A DNA stretch of 8,811 nucleotides from S34-282 sp034422075 (GTDB lineage: Bacteria > Chloroflexota > Dehalococcoidia > Lucifugimonadales > Australimonadaceae): positions 1-8,811 of the forward strand of contig DAOUJX010000061.1 in assembly GCA_034422075.1 (NCBI GenBank), read 5' to 3'. How positions within the stretch are numbered: the stretch's first letter is position 1; every line of letters starts with the position of its first letter. The translations under genes were made by a program, and so were the position numbers. This document shows, piece by piece, positions 1 through 5,935 of the stretch. The notes under the pieces are model-generated. The model was not told where the DNA came from. It did not search any database and worked only from the letters and a program-made list of their open reading frames with translations.

Positions 1-1
1 G

Positions 2-277
2 GCGGTGGAGCTGGAGCGGCAGGTGCGCGCGTACGACCCGTGGCCCGGCGCGTACACCGAGTGGGCGGGGCGCCGCCTCCAGGTCTTGGATGCGGCGGTC
101 GGTGCGGCGAGCGACGCCTCGCCCGGAGCGGTCGCCGTCGGCCCGGACGGACCTGGCGTTGGCACGGCTGATGGCACGTTGCTGCCGCGCCGCGTCAAGC
201 TCGAGGGTCGGCCCGCTACCGCCCTCGAGGACTTCGTCCGCGGCCACGCCGCGTTCGTCGGCAGCACCCTGGGCTAA
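2..277 (+). CDS. fmt: Methionyl-tRNA formyltransferase, C-terminal part (5' end outside window)
   Basis: Only the last 91 codons are present; the frame is open to the left edge and ends at TAA 275-277. The visible part matches the small C-terminal OB-like domain of Fmt, which contacts the initiator tRNA. The family signature is a 'R-AYDPWPGAYTEW' block (family form R-AFNPWPGA-T) followed by the usual GRRLQVLDA strand. Near the end it has the 'DGTLLPRRVKLEGRPA' strand and an 'FVRGH' closing motif. The catalytic formyl-THF domain is not in the window. Fmt formylates Met-tRNAi in the cytoplasm for translation initiation. The GTG at position 5 is an internal Val codon, not a start. The identification rests on the characteristic C-terminal motifs and is fairly secure. 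Confidence 0.88.
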   Translation, partial: AVELERQVRAYDPWPGAYTEWAGRRLQVLDAAVGAASDASPGAVAVGPDGPGVGTADGTLLPRRVKLEGRPATALEDFVRGHAAFVGSTLG

Positions 278-318
278 AGCGCCCCTTCCGCCCTTTCGGC
301 CTCATGCACCGCCATTCC

Positions 319-353
319 GGCGAAGGCCGCAGCCTAGGCCCTCGCGCCTTTCT
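319..353 (+). terminator. Terminator-like hairpin after fmt
   Basis: GGCG (319-322) can pair with CGCC (345-348), and GGCC (325-328) with GGCC (337-340), around an 8-base loop. There is an internal loop (AA opposite CTCG), and TTTCT follows at 349-353. It lies 40 bases after the fmt stop and before the next promoter, so it could end fmt transcription. The stem is broken and the U-tract is short, so this is a weak call. Confidence 0.3.
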
Positions 354-386
354 CCATGTGTTGCGGCGGACGCTCCCTTTTTGCCG

Positions 387-392
387 TACAAT
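387..392 (+). promoter_or_regulatory. Candidate -10 element for the amidohydrolase unit
   Basis: TACAAT (5 of 6 matches to TATAAT) lies in a locally T-rich patch 49 bases before the ATG at 441. It would start transcription near 399 and give a leader of about 40 bases. No good -35 is seen: TTGCGG at 361-366 is 20 bases away, which is too far for a standard sigma-70 spacer. Confidence 0.4.
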
Positions 393-440
393 CGGCGGAC
401 GCGCTTGCGCGCTGCACGCGCGGCGAGCGGGAGGAGGGCC

Positions 441-1511
441 ATGGCGGCTGTTGTTGCACCGGTCGAGGCGCGTCCGGGCGTCCTCGCCGTCGACGCCGAC
501 GGACACGTCGGCGAGAACAGCGCCGCCATCGTCGAGTACCTCGACCAGCCGTACCGCGAGTTCCGCGGCGTCTACACCGGCCCCGGCGGCCTCACCCCGC
601 TCGACGGCCACGACCGCCACCTTGGCCGCCGCCTCTTCCGGGGCTCGGCCAGCCGCCCCGAGGACTGGATCACCGCGCTCGACTGGGGGCCCCTGGAGTG
701 GACGGTGCTCTACCCGTCGCTGGGGCTCTTCTACGGCTTCATCCGCGACCCCGACTACCAGACCGCCTACTGCCGCGCCTACAACACGTGGCTGGCGCGC
801 GACATGTGCGGTCCGTCCAAGGGCCGCATCAAGGGCGCTGCGCTGCTTCCTATTGAGAACGTCGACGAGGCGGTGCGCGAGTTGCGCCGCGGCAAGGAGA
901 AGGGGCTCGTCGGGGGGATGCTCGGCGCCGATGGCCCGACGCACCTGCTTGGCGCGCGCAAGTACGACCCCCTCTGGCGCGCGGCGGGCGAGCTGGACGC
1001 TCCCATCGCCATCCATGCCTCTGGCTCCTCGCTCGCCCCCGGCGCGGAGCTGTTCCCGAAGTTCATCCAGACGCACACCGTCGCGCACCCCTACGGCATC
1101 TTGCGCCAGTTCACGAGCATGATGTTCGAGGGGGTCTTCGAGCGCTTCCCCAGCGTGCGCTTCGGCTTCCTCGAGTCGGGCGCGACGTGGGTTCCCTGGT
1201 GGCTCGATCGAATGGACGAGGAGTACGCGCACCGGGGCGAGGTGGACGCTCCCGTGCTGTCGAAGCGCCCGTCGGACTACGTGCACCAGGGCTGCAACAT
1301 CTTCTTCGGCTCCGAGGTCGACGAACGGCTGCTGGGGCCGGCGCTGGAGCTGCTGGGCGACGACCTAGTGATGTATGCGACCGACTACCCGCACTGGGAC
1401 GGCGAGTACCCGCACTCGCTGCGCGCGATGGCCGCGCACCCCGGCCTGACGGCATCGCAGCGCTACGGCATCCTGCGCGGCGCAGCCGAGCGCTTCTACG
1501 GCATCAAGTAG
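441..1511 (+). CDS. Amidohydrolase family 2 protein (ACMSD-like metal-dependent hydrolase/decarboxylase)
   Basis: The protein is 356 aa, a normal length for the Amidohydrolase_2 (PF04909) TIM-barrel family, whose members are metal-dependent hydrolases or non-oxidative decarboxylases (ACMSD, gamma-resorcylate decarboxylase types). The N-terminal strand is VDADGHVGE (residues 17-25), with D20-G-H22 where HxH is often found. A barrel His follows in AIHASGSS (H192). Next come a candidate His H216 and the segment FEGVFERFPSVRFGFLESG (229-247). The C-terminal metal/catalytic Asp is in YATDYPHWDG (D315). ATG 441 was chosen because GGGAGGAGGG at 429-438 precedes it; the open frame extends upstream to 90 but has no such site and overlaps fmt. 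The next gene starts 25 bases downstream, so the two are probably co-transcribed. The substrate is not predictable from sequence alone. No signal peptide is seen, so the protein is probably cytoplasmic. Confidence 0.88.
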   Translation: MAAVVAPVEARPGVLAVDADGHVGENSAAIVEYLDQPYREFRGVYTGPGGLTPLDGHDRHLGRRLFRGSASRPEDWITALDWGPLEWTVLYPSLGLFYGFIRDPDYQTAYCRAYNTWLARDMCGPSKGRIKGAALLPIENVDEAVRELRRGKEKGLVGGMLGADGPTHLLGARKYDPLWRAAGELDAPIAIHASGSSLAPGAELFPKFIQTHTVAHPYGILRQFTSMMFEGVFERFPSVRFGFLESGATWVPWWLDRMDEEYAHRGEVDAPVLSKRPSDYVHQGCNIFFGSEVDERLLGPALELLGDDLVMYATDYPHWDGEYPHSLRAMAAHPGLTASQRYGILRGAAERFYGIK

Positions 1512-1536
1512 CGCCGTACGATCGGGAGGACCGTTC

Positions 1537-3285
1537 ATGGCTAGCACGCGCACGCACGAAAGCGCCCTGTTGCACGTCCCCGTCGAGGACGCCGCGGAGG
1601 CGTTCGTCGAGATGCTCGTCCACAACGGCATCGAGCACATCTTCATCAACTCCGGCACCGACACCTTTCCCATCCAGGAGGCGGTCGTGCGGATGAATGA
1701 ACAGGAGCGGCCCGTCCCGCGCTTTATCCTGTGCATCGACGAGGTCACCGCCATGTTCGCCGCGCAGGGCTACTTCCAGCGCACCGGGCGCCCTCAGGTC
1801 GTGCTCGTCCACGTGGATGCGGGCACGGCGCAGATCGGCGGCGCGTACCACGACGTGCAGCGCGACCGCTCAGGCGTCATCGTCTGCGCTGGCCGCGCGC
1901 CCACCACCATCGGCAACGCGCGCCCCGGCTCCAAGGACATGGTCATCCACTGGGGGCAGGAGCAGTTGGACCAGCACGGCATCGTGCGCACCTTCACCAA
2001 GTGGGACTACGAGCTGCGCAGCGTCGACAGCCTGAACTGGGTGGTGCAGAAGGCGGTGCAGGTGGCCACCTCGGAACCGGCGGGACCCGTCTACCTCACG
2101 CTGCCCCGCGAACTGCTGATGACGCCGATGGAGTCGGTGGCCGTGCCGCCCCCGTCGCGCCACGCCAAGCCGATAGCGCCCGCGCCCGACCTCGCCGCCA
2201 TCGACACGCTCGCCGAGTGGCTCGTTGCGGCGGAGCGCCCGCTGATCCTGGCCGGTACGCCCGGCCGCCACCCCGAGGCCGTCGCCGACGTTACGCGCCT
2301 CGCCGAGCTCATCGGCGCACCCGTGACGGGCGCCGTCCACACGCGCCTCAACCTGCCCACGCGCCACTACCTGAACGCGATTACGTGCGATGCGCCGACG
2401 GTGAAGGAGGCCGACGTGCTCCTGGTGCTCGACCACGACGCCGCGTGGGTGCCGGACGAGGAGAGCCTGGAGCCCGCGGGCAAGGTGGCGTGGATCGACA
2501 TCGACCCGTCCAAGGACACCATCCCGCTGTGGTCGTTCCCCGCCGACCTGCTCATCCACGCGGCGACGCGCAAGGCGCTGCCGCCGCTGATAGGGGCCGT
2601 TGAAGGGCGGATGACGGACGCTGCCCGCGCCCGCGCAGGCGCCCGCAACGCCGCCTACCGCTCAAGCACCGAGCGCTACCGCAGCGAGCAGGCGGCGCGG
2701 GTCGAGGCGGTGCGCGACGCCCGTCCCATCGACCCGCTGTGGGTCGCCCACTGCCTCGAGCAGGCGATGGACGACGAGACCATCGTCGTCAACGAGGGCA
2801 TGTCGGGCGGCCACGCCTTCAACATCGTGACCGACAGCCGCCAGCCGGGCAGCGTCTTCGGCAGCGGCGGCTCGTCGCTTGGCTACGGTCTGGGCGCGGC
2901 GCTCGGCGTCAAGCTGGCCGCGCCCGAGAAGACGGTGGTGTGCCTGGAGGGCGACGGCGCGTTCATCTTCGCCCGCCCCACCTCGGCCTTCTGGGCGGCG
3001 GAGAAGTACGGGTTGCCGTTCCTGACCATCATCTTCAACAACTCCTCCCACATGGCGACGCGCAACTCCTGGAACCGCTGGTACCCCCACGGCGCGGGGC
3101 CGCGCACCAACGACTTCGCCGCCGTCGACATTGACCCCTCGCCCGACTACGACGTGCTCGTGCAGGCCTGCAGGGGCTACGGAGAGCGCGTCGAAGACCC
3201 GGCGCAGGTGCCGGGGGCCATCGAGCGTGGGCTGGAGCGCGTCCGCGCCGGCCAGGCCGCCGTCCTCGACGTGCGGATACGCTAG
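1537..3285 (+). CDS. Thiamin-diphosphate-requiring enzyme, acetolactate-synthase-like
   Basis: This 582-aa protein has the three-part layout of the ThDP-dependent AHAS/pyruvate-decarboxylase superfamily. The PYR domain (about residues 17-185) carries the activating Glu in CIDEVTAMFAAQGYF (E69). The central domain spans about 205-345. The PP domain (about 390-560) has the ThDP/Mg motif, GDG at 472-474 followed 26 residues later by NN at 501-502. ATG 1537 follows GGGAGGA (1524-1530). It is unlikely to be a housekeeping acetolactate synthase. No small regulatory subunit (ilvN) or ilvC is adjacent, the partner gene is an amidohydrolase, and the residues around the active-site Glu (IDE) differ from the HE pair common in AHAS. 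Related enzymes decarboxylate 2-keto acids or cleave C-C bonds (benzoylformate decarboxylase, sulfopyruvate decarboxylase, IolD). The actual substrate is unknown. It is likely in one operon with the flanking genes. Confidence 0.88.
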   Translation: MASTRTHESALLHVPVEDAAEAFVEMLVHNGIEHIFINSGTDTFPIQEAVVRMNEQERPVPRFILCIDEVTAMFAAQGYFQRTGRPQVVLVHVDAGTAQIGGAYHDVQRDRSGVIVCAGRAPTTIGNARPGSKDMVIHWGQEQLDQHGIVRTFTKWDYELRSVDSLNWVVQKAVQVATSEPAGPVYLTLPRELLMTPMESVAVPPPSRHAKPIAPAPDLAAIDTLAEWLVAAERPLILAGTPGRHPEAVADVTRLAELIGAPVTGAVHTRLNLPTRHYLNAITCDAPTVKEADVLLVLDHDAAWVPDEESLEPAGKVAWIDIDPSKDTIPLWSFPADLLIHAATRKALPPLIGAVEGRMTDAARARAGARNAAYRSSTERYRSEQAARVEAVRDARPIDPLWVAHCLEQAMDDETIVVNEGMSGGHAFNIVTDSRQPGSVFGSGGSSLGYGLGAALGVKLAAPEKTVVCLEGDGAFIFARPTSAFWAAEKYGLPFLTIIFNNSSHMATRNSWNRWYPHGAGPRTNDFAAVDIDPSPDYDVLVQACRGYGERVEDPAQVPGAIERGLERVRAGQAAVLDVRIR

Positions 3286-3294
3286 GCGCGGGTG

Positions 3295-4152
3295 ATGCCG
3301 CCCGCCATCAAGCACGCCCTGCTCGATGCCGTCTTCGATGTTGCGCGCGGCACCGACGGGCTCGCCCACTTCTCCGCCGTCGGCTCCCACGCCGACCGCG
3401 AGCGGCCCGAGGAGCGCCACAACGACTACGACTTCCTCTTCATCTACGACGACTTGACGTGGGCGCGCTTCCGCACGCTCCGGGACCGGTTGGACGAGGT
3501 CGCCGGGTCGCTCAGGTTGCCGAGGCACGCCGTCTACGTGGAGGATCGGCTCGGCCCTATCGCGCCCAGTGCCGATACGCCCATCGTCAGCGCGGTGCAA
3601 CCGCTCGTCTTCGATGCTGCGGGCATCCGCGACTACATCACCGTCAGCCCCTTCGTGACGTTGGACTGGTCACGCTTCCCCACGCTGCTGGGGCGGCGGA
3701 TGACCGCCTTCGCGCCGTTGGGCTTTCCGACGGTGGCGCAGCTGCTGAACGCGCGCGCCGGGATCCGCCACTACCGCGAGATGGCGCTGGAGCGGACGGT
3801 TATCGCGCTGGCGCCGGTGGAGGAGAAGGGGCGCGTGGGGCGCCGGCGCGAGCCGCTCCCCGTCACGGACGAGGCGCTGTTGGAGCTCTACCACGCCATC
3901 GTCACGCGCACGATGGCCAACGCGCTGATGGTCTTCGCGCACGAGATGGTCTCCGTGAAGGGCCGCGCGCTGCTGGAGCGCTTCCTTGCGCACTTCCCCG
4001 ACCTCATACCTCATCGCGAGGCGGCGACGCTCCTGATCGACGCGCAGGCCCAGCACCGCGCCGGCGCGGCCGTGCGCTTCGACGCCGACGCCGCGCAGGC
4101 CGCCGCGCTGGCGCTGCTCGCAGACCTAGAAGCCCTCTGCGAGCAGGGGTGA
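3295..4152 (+). CDS. Uncharacterised protein, possible nucleotidyltransferase-fold (Pol-beta-like) N-terminus
   Basis: The protein is 285 aa from ATG 3295; GTG 3292, immediately before it, is an equally possible start. Only 6-9 bases separate it from the preceding stop and no strong Shine-Dalgarno is visible, so translation is probably coupled to the upstream gene. The N-terminus contains FSAVGSHADRE followed by NDYDFLFIYDD. This G-S (30-31) then D-x-D (44, 46) pattern resembles the catalytic hairpin of Pol-beta-type nucleotidyltransferases, which transfer NMP groups to small molecules or proteins. A third catalytic acid is not obvious. The C-terminal third (about 170-285) looks entirely helical and Ala/Leu-rich, as in the helical domains that follow many such NTase cores. 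I do not recognise a named family; the fold call is an inference from one motif. No membrane segments or signal peptide are seen. Confidence 0.6.
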   Translation: MPPAIKHALLDAVFDVARGTDGLAHFSAVGSHADRERPEERHNDYDFLFIYDDLTWARFRTLRDRLDEVAGSLRLPRHAVYVEDRLGPIAPSADTPIVSAVQPLVFDAAGIRDYITVSPFVTLDWSRFPTLLGRRMTAFAPLGFPTVAQLLNARAGIRHYREMALERTVIALAPVEEKGRVGRRREPLPVTDEALLELYHAIVTRTMANALMVFAHEMVSVKGRALLERFLAHFPDLIPHREAATLLIDAQAQHRAGAAVRFDADAAQAAALALLADLEALCEQG

Positions 4153-4153
4153 C

Positions 4154-4194
4154 GTGCTCCTCCCCTGCGGGTGAGGCACGGTCGCCATATTTTT
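4154..4194 (+). terminator. Terminator-like hairpin after the NTase-like gene
   Basis: GTG (4154-4156), a CT bulge and CCTCCCC (4159-4165) can pair with GGG (4169-4171), a bulged T, GAGG (4173-4176) and CAC (4177-4179) across a TGC loop. TTTTT lies at 4190-4194, about 10 bases beyond the stem. The U-tract is further away than in a standard intrinsic terminator, but the position directly after the stop at 4152 and before a new promoter fits a transcription end. Confidence 0.4.
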
Positions 4195-4262
4195 CATCGA
4201 GCGGAGGGCTACCTTTCATTCTACCGTGCATATACGTTGCAAACGGCCGACGCAAGAAGTCA

Positions 4263-4276
4263 CCATCGGTCGATGG
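4263..4276. promoter_or_regulatory. 14-bp palindrome upstream of the thi promoter, possible operator
   Basis: CCATCG (4263-4268) and CGATGG (4271-4276) form a perfect inverted repeat around a GT centre. It sits about 22 bases before the candidate -35 box of the thi operon, in an untranslated stretch. A dimeric regulator could bind here, but a six-base arm in a GC-rich genome can arise by chance. Confidence 0.22.
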
Positions 4277-4297
4277 CTGAGCACGCGCTCCGCCGGC

Positions 4298-4326
4298 TTG
4301 TGTGCGCTCCCGCGCAGTGCTACGCT
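4298..4326 (+). promoter_or_regulatory. Candidate sigma-70-like promoter of the thi operon
   Basis: TTGTGT (4298-4303) and TACGCT (4321-4326) are separated by exactly 17 bases. Each box matches only 3 of 6 consensus positions. The main support is geometry: transcription would begin around 4332-4334, precisely at the 5' strand of the riboswitch P1 stem. The rest of 4195-4297 is non-coding and AT-richer than its surroundings, and I see nothing else definite in it. Confidence 0.4.
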
Positions 4327-4330
4327 GAAC

Positions 4331-4424
4331 GCGACACCGGGAGCTGGGACATGCCTGGCTGAGAGGCCCCGCGTACGGGGCGACCGGCGAACCTGAACCG
4401 GGTAATGCCGGCGTAGGGATGCGC
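4331..4424 (+). ncRNA. TPP riboswitch (THI element) aptamer
   Basis: The invariant landmarks of the thi-box occur in order: CTGAGA at 4359-4364, then AACCTGA at 4390-4396, then TAATGCCGGCGTAGGGA at 4403-4419. The fold is supported at each stem. GCG(A)CA (4331-4336) pairs with TGCGC (4420-4424) as P1, with one bulge. CCGG (4337-4340) pairs with CCGG (4384-4387) as P2. A hairpin at 4344-4358 forms P3. A perfect six-pair hairpin GCCCCG/CGGGGC (4366-4371 with 4376-4381) forms P3a, and CCGG (4398-4401) pairs with CCGG (4408-4411) as P4. The aptamer binds thiamin diphosphate and normally turns off downstream thiamin genes. It sits directly upstream of thiG, which independently confirms the call. 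Confidence 0.96.
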
Positions 4425-4477
4425 TACGAGCACCTACGCGCCGCTTGCCCCGAACAAGCGGCGCTGCGCTTGTGGGG
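4411..4477 (+). promoter_or_regulatory. Putative riboswitch expression platform with competing hairpins
   Basis: Three helices compete for the same bases. (i) GCGTAGG (4411-4417, inside the aptamer) is fully complementary to CCTACGC (4433-4439). (ii) Hairpin A is a perfect 10-bp stem, 4438-4447 with 4455-4464, around a 7-base loop. (iii) Hairpin B pairs CCCC (4448-4451) with GGGG (4474-4477) and CAAGCG (4455-4460) with CGCTTG (4467-4472). Helix (i) cannot form in the folded aptamer, and A and B share 4455-4460. Hairpin A has no U-tract after it and neither hairpin covers the Shine-Dalgarno at 4487, so the mechanism (termination, Rho access or translation) is undecided. Confidence 0.6.
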
Positions 4478-4486
4478 CCGAAGGTC

Positions 4487-4497
4487 GGGAGGAGGAG
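4487..4497 (+). promoter_or_regulatory. Ribosome binding site deciding the thiG start
   Basis: GGGAGGAGGAG is a strong, repeated Shine-Dalgarno with its end 5 bases before GTG 4503. It selects GTG 4503 over the in-frame ATG at 4419, which lies inside the riboswitch and would add 28 residues not expected in ThiG. Confidence 0.85.
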
Positions 4498-4502
4498 CTG
4501 CC

Positions 4503-5285
4503 GTGCAAGAGACGCCGCTGCGCATCGGCGAGCACACCTTCACCTCGCGCCTCATCGTCGGCACGGGGCGGCACCGCTCGATCGAGCAGATGGTCGCATC
4601 GCTCGATGCATCGGGCGCGGAACTGGTCACCGTCGCCATCCGCCGCCTCAACCTCGACGACCCTACGTCGCCCTCCATCCTCGACCACATCGACCCGGCA
4701 CGCTATACCATCTTGCCGAATACGGCCGGCTGCCAGACCGTGGAGGATGCGCTGCTGACCGCGCGGCTGGCGCGCTCGCTCGGCCTGCCCAACCTCATCA
4801 AGCTCGAGGTCATCCCCGACCCCAAGTACCTGCTGCCCGACCCGGTGGGCACGCTGGAGGCGGCGCGGGCGCTGCTGGACGACGGCTTCACCGTGCTGCC
4901 CTACATCCATGCCGATCCCGTCCTTGCGGCCAAGCTCCAGGAGATGGGGTGCGCTACCGTCATGCCGCTCGGCTCCGCCATCGGCTCCGGCCAGGGCATC
5001 CACACCGCCGAGGAGATCAGCATCATCATCGAGCAGGCGCGCGTGCCCGTCATCGTCGATGCCGGCCTGGCCGTGCCGTCGGACGCGGCGCAGGCGATGG
5101 AGATGGGCGCGGACGCGGTGCTCGTCAACACCGCCATCGCCCGTGCGCAGGCCCCGGCGCTCATGGCCGAGGCGTTCAAGCGCGGCGTCGAAGCCGGGCG
5201 CATGGCCTACCTTGCCGGGCGCATCGGCAAGCAGGCCTACGCCCAGGCGAGCAGCCCGTTAGAGGGCGTCATCTCATCCACGTGA
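4503..5285 (+). CDS. thiG: Thiazole synthase ThiG
   Basis: The protein is 260 aa, the usual ThiG length, from GTG 4503. ThiG is a cytoplasmic (beta/alpha)8 barrel that condenses 1-deoxy-D-xylulose 5-phosphate, dehydroglycine and sulfur from ThiS thiocarboxylate into the thiazole phosphate moiety of thiamin. Diagnostic blocks are FTSRLIVGTG (13-22), ELVTVAIRRLNL (40-51) and LPNTAGCQTVEDALLTARLAR (71-91). The DXP-binding lysine is in LIKLEVIPDP (K100). The phosphate-binding end of the barrel has VIVDAGLAVPSDAAQAMEMG and ADAVLVNTAIA. It is the first gene behind the TPP riboswitch, so its expression should fall when TPP is abundant. Its TGA overlaps the next start by four bases (GTGA), indicating translational coupling. 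The dehydroglycine supplier (ThiO or ThiH) and ThiF are not in the window. Confidence 0.97.
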   Translation: MQETPLRIGEHTFTSRLIVGTGRHRSIEQMVASLDASGAELVTVAIRRLNLDDPTSPSILDHIDPARYTILPNTAGCQTVEDALLTARLARSLGLPNLIKLEVIPDPKYLLPDPVGTLEAARALLDDGFTVLPYIHADPVLAAKLQEMGCATVMPLGSAIGSGQGIHTAEEISIIIEQARVPVIVDAGLAVPSDAAQAMEMGADAVLVNTAIARAQAPALMAEAFKRGVEAGRMAYLAGRIGKQAYAQASSPLEGVISST

Positions 5286-5935
5286 GCGCGCTACCCCTTC
5301 CCATCGTCACGCTGGTGACCGACCGCACCGTCGCGGGCGGCATCGACGCGCTGCTCGAGAAGGTGGCGCGGGCGGTTGAGGGCGGCGCGCTCTCCATCGT
5401 GCAGATGCGCGAGAAGGATCTGCCCGACGCGGAGCAGTTCGCCATCGCGCGGGGCCTGCGCGAAGCCACCGCTGGCAGGGCGATGCTCTTCATCAACGAC
5501 AGCGTCTCCATCGCCCAAGCCGTCGGTGCGGACGGCGTCCATCTCGCCGAGGCATCGCGCTCCATCGCATCGGCAAGGGAGAGGGCGGGCATCGCGCTCT
5601 ACATCGGACGCTCCGTCCATAGCGCCGATGCGGCGGCGGAGTCGGCGGGTGCCGACTTCGTCCACCTCGGCCCCATCCACGCGACGCCGTCGCACCCTGA
5701 TGCCGCGCCTGCGGGCTTGGGCCTGATAGCCGACGCCGCGTCCGCAGGCAGCCCGCCCATCGTCGCCGTCGGCGGCATCGACGCGGCAAACGCAGCAGAG
5801 GCCGTCGCCGCGGGCGCATCGGGCGTCGCCGTCATCCGCGAGGTGCTAGAGGCCGCCGACCCCGCCCGGGCCGCGGGCGCCCTGCGCAACGCCATCGAAT
5901 CGGCATGGGCACGCAGGCAGGAGGCCACGGCATGA
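5282..5935 (+). CDS. ThiE/TenI family protein: thiamin phosphate synthase or, more likely, thiazole tautomerase
   Basis: The protein is 217 aa from GTG 5282, whose codon overlaps the thiG stop. The TIM-barrel ThiE/TenI fold is clear: VTLVTDR (9-15), IVQMREKDL (39-47), LFINDS (69-74), ADGVHL (83-88), IGRSVHS (108-114), GADFVHLGPI (123-132), VAVGGID and GASGVAVI. ThiE couples HMP-PP to thiazole phosphate and needs a Mg-binding Asp in a GVHLGQxD motif. Here the motif reads GVHLAEAS, so that position is S92. In contrast GRSVHS and TPSHP match TenI (thiazole tautomerase), which aromatises the ThiG product. R43, K45, N72 and D73 are retained. Automated annotation would probably say thiE. I prefer a TenI-type role but cannot exclude synthase activity, particularly if no other thiE exists in the genome. 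It shares the riboswitch-controlled operon. Confidence 0.9.
   Translation: MSALPLPIVTLVTDRTVAGGIDALLEKVARAVEGGALSIVQMREKDLPDAEQFAIARGLREATAGRAMLFINDSVSIAQAVGADGVHLAEASRSIASARERAGIALYIGRSVHSADAAAESAGADFVHLGPIHATPSHPDAAPAGLGLIADAASAGSPPIVAVGGIDAANAAEAVAAGASGVAVIREVLEAADPARAAGALRNAIESAWARRQEATA

Noticed and set aside
90..440. Upstream extension of the amidohydrolase reading frame to position 90
   Set aside because: The extension overlaps fmt in another frame, is Arg/Pro/Ala-rich without motif, and spans the -10 element. ATG 441 has the ribosome site.
3283..3297. Similar junctions TAGGCG...GTGATG before the NTase-like gene (3283) and before proA (7341)
   Set aside because: Both are short stop-to-start spacers with tandem GTG and ATG codons. 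The similarity covers few informative bases and is best taken as coincidence in GC-rich DNA.
4157..4164. CTCCTCCC complementary to the thiG Shine-Dalgarno (4487-4494), possible long-range sequestration
   Set aside because: It is 320 bases upstream, before the likely thi transcription start, and is already explained as one arm of the terminator-like hairpin.
4171..4362. Small plus-strand open frame of 63 codons upstream of and into the riboswitch
   Set aside because: It has no ribosome site, overlaps the candidate promoter and the conserved CTGAGA of the aptamer, and has no protein-like features.
4419..4502. N-terminal extension of thiG starting at ATG 4419
   Set aside because: The ATG is part of the TPP aptamer 3' end. 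The GTG at 4503 has an excellent Shine-Dalgarno and gives the standard ThiG N-terminus.
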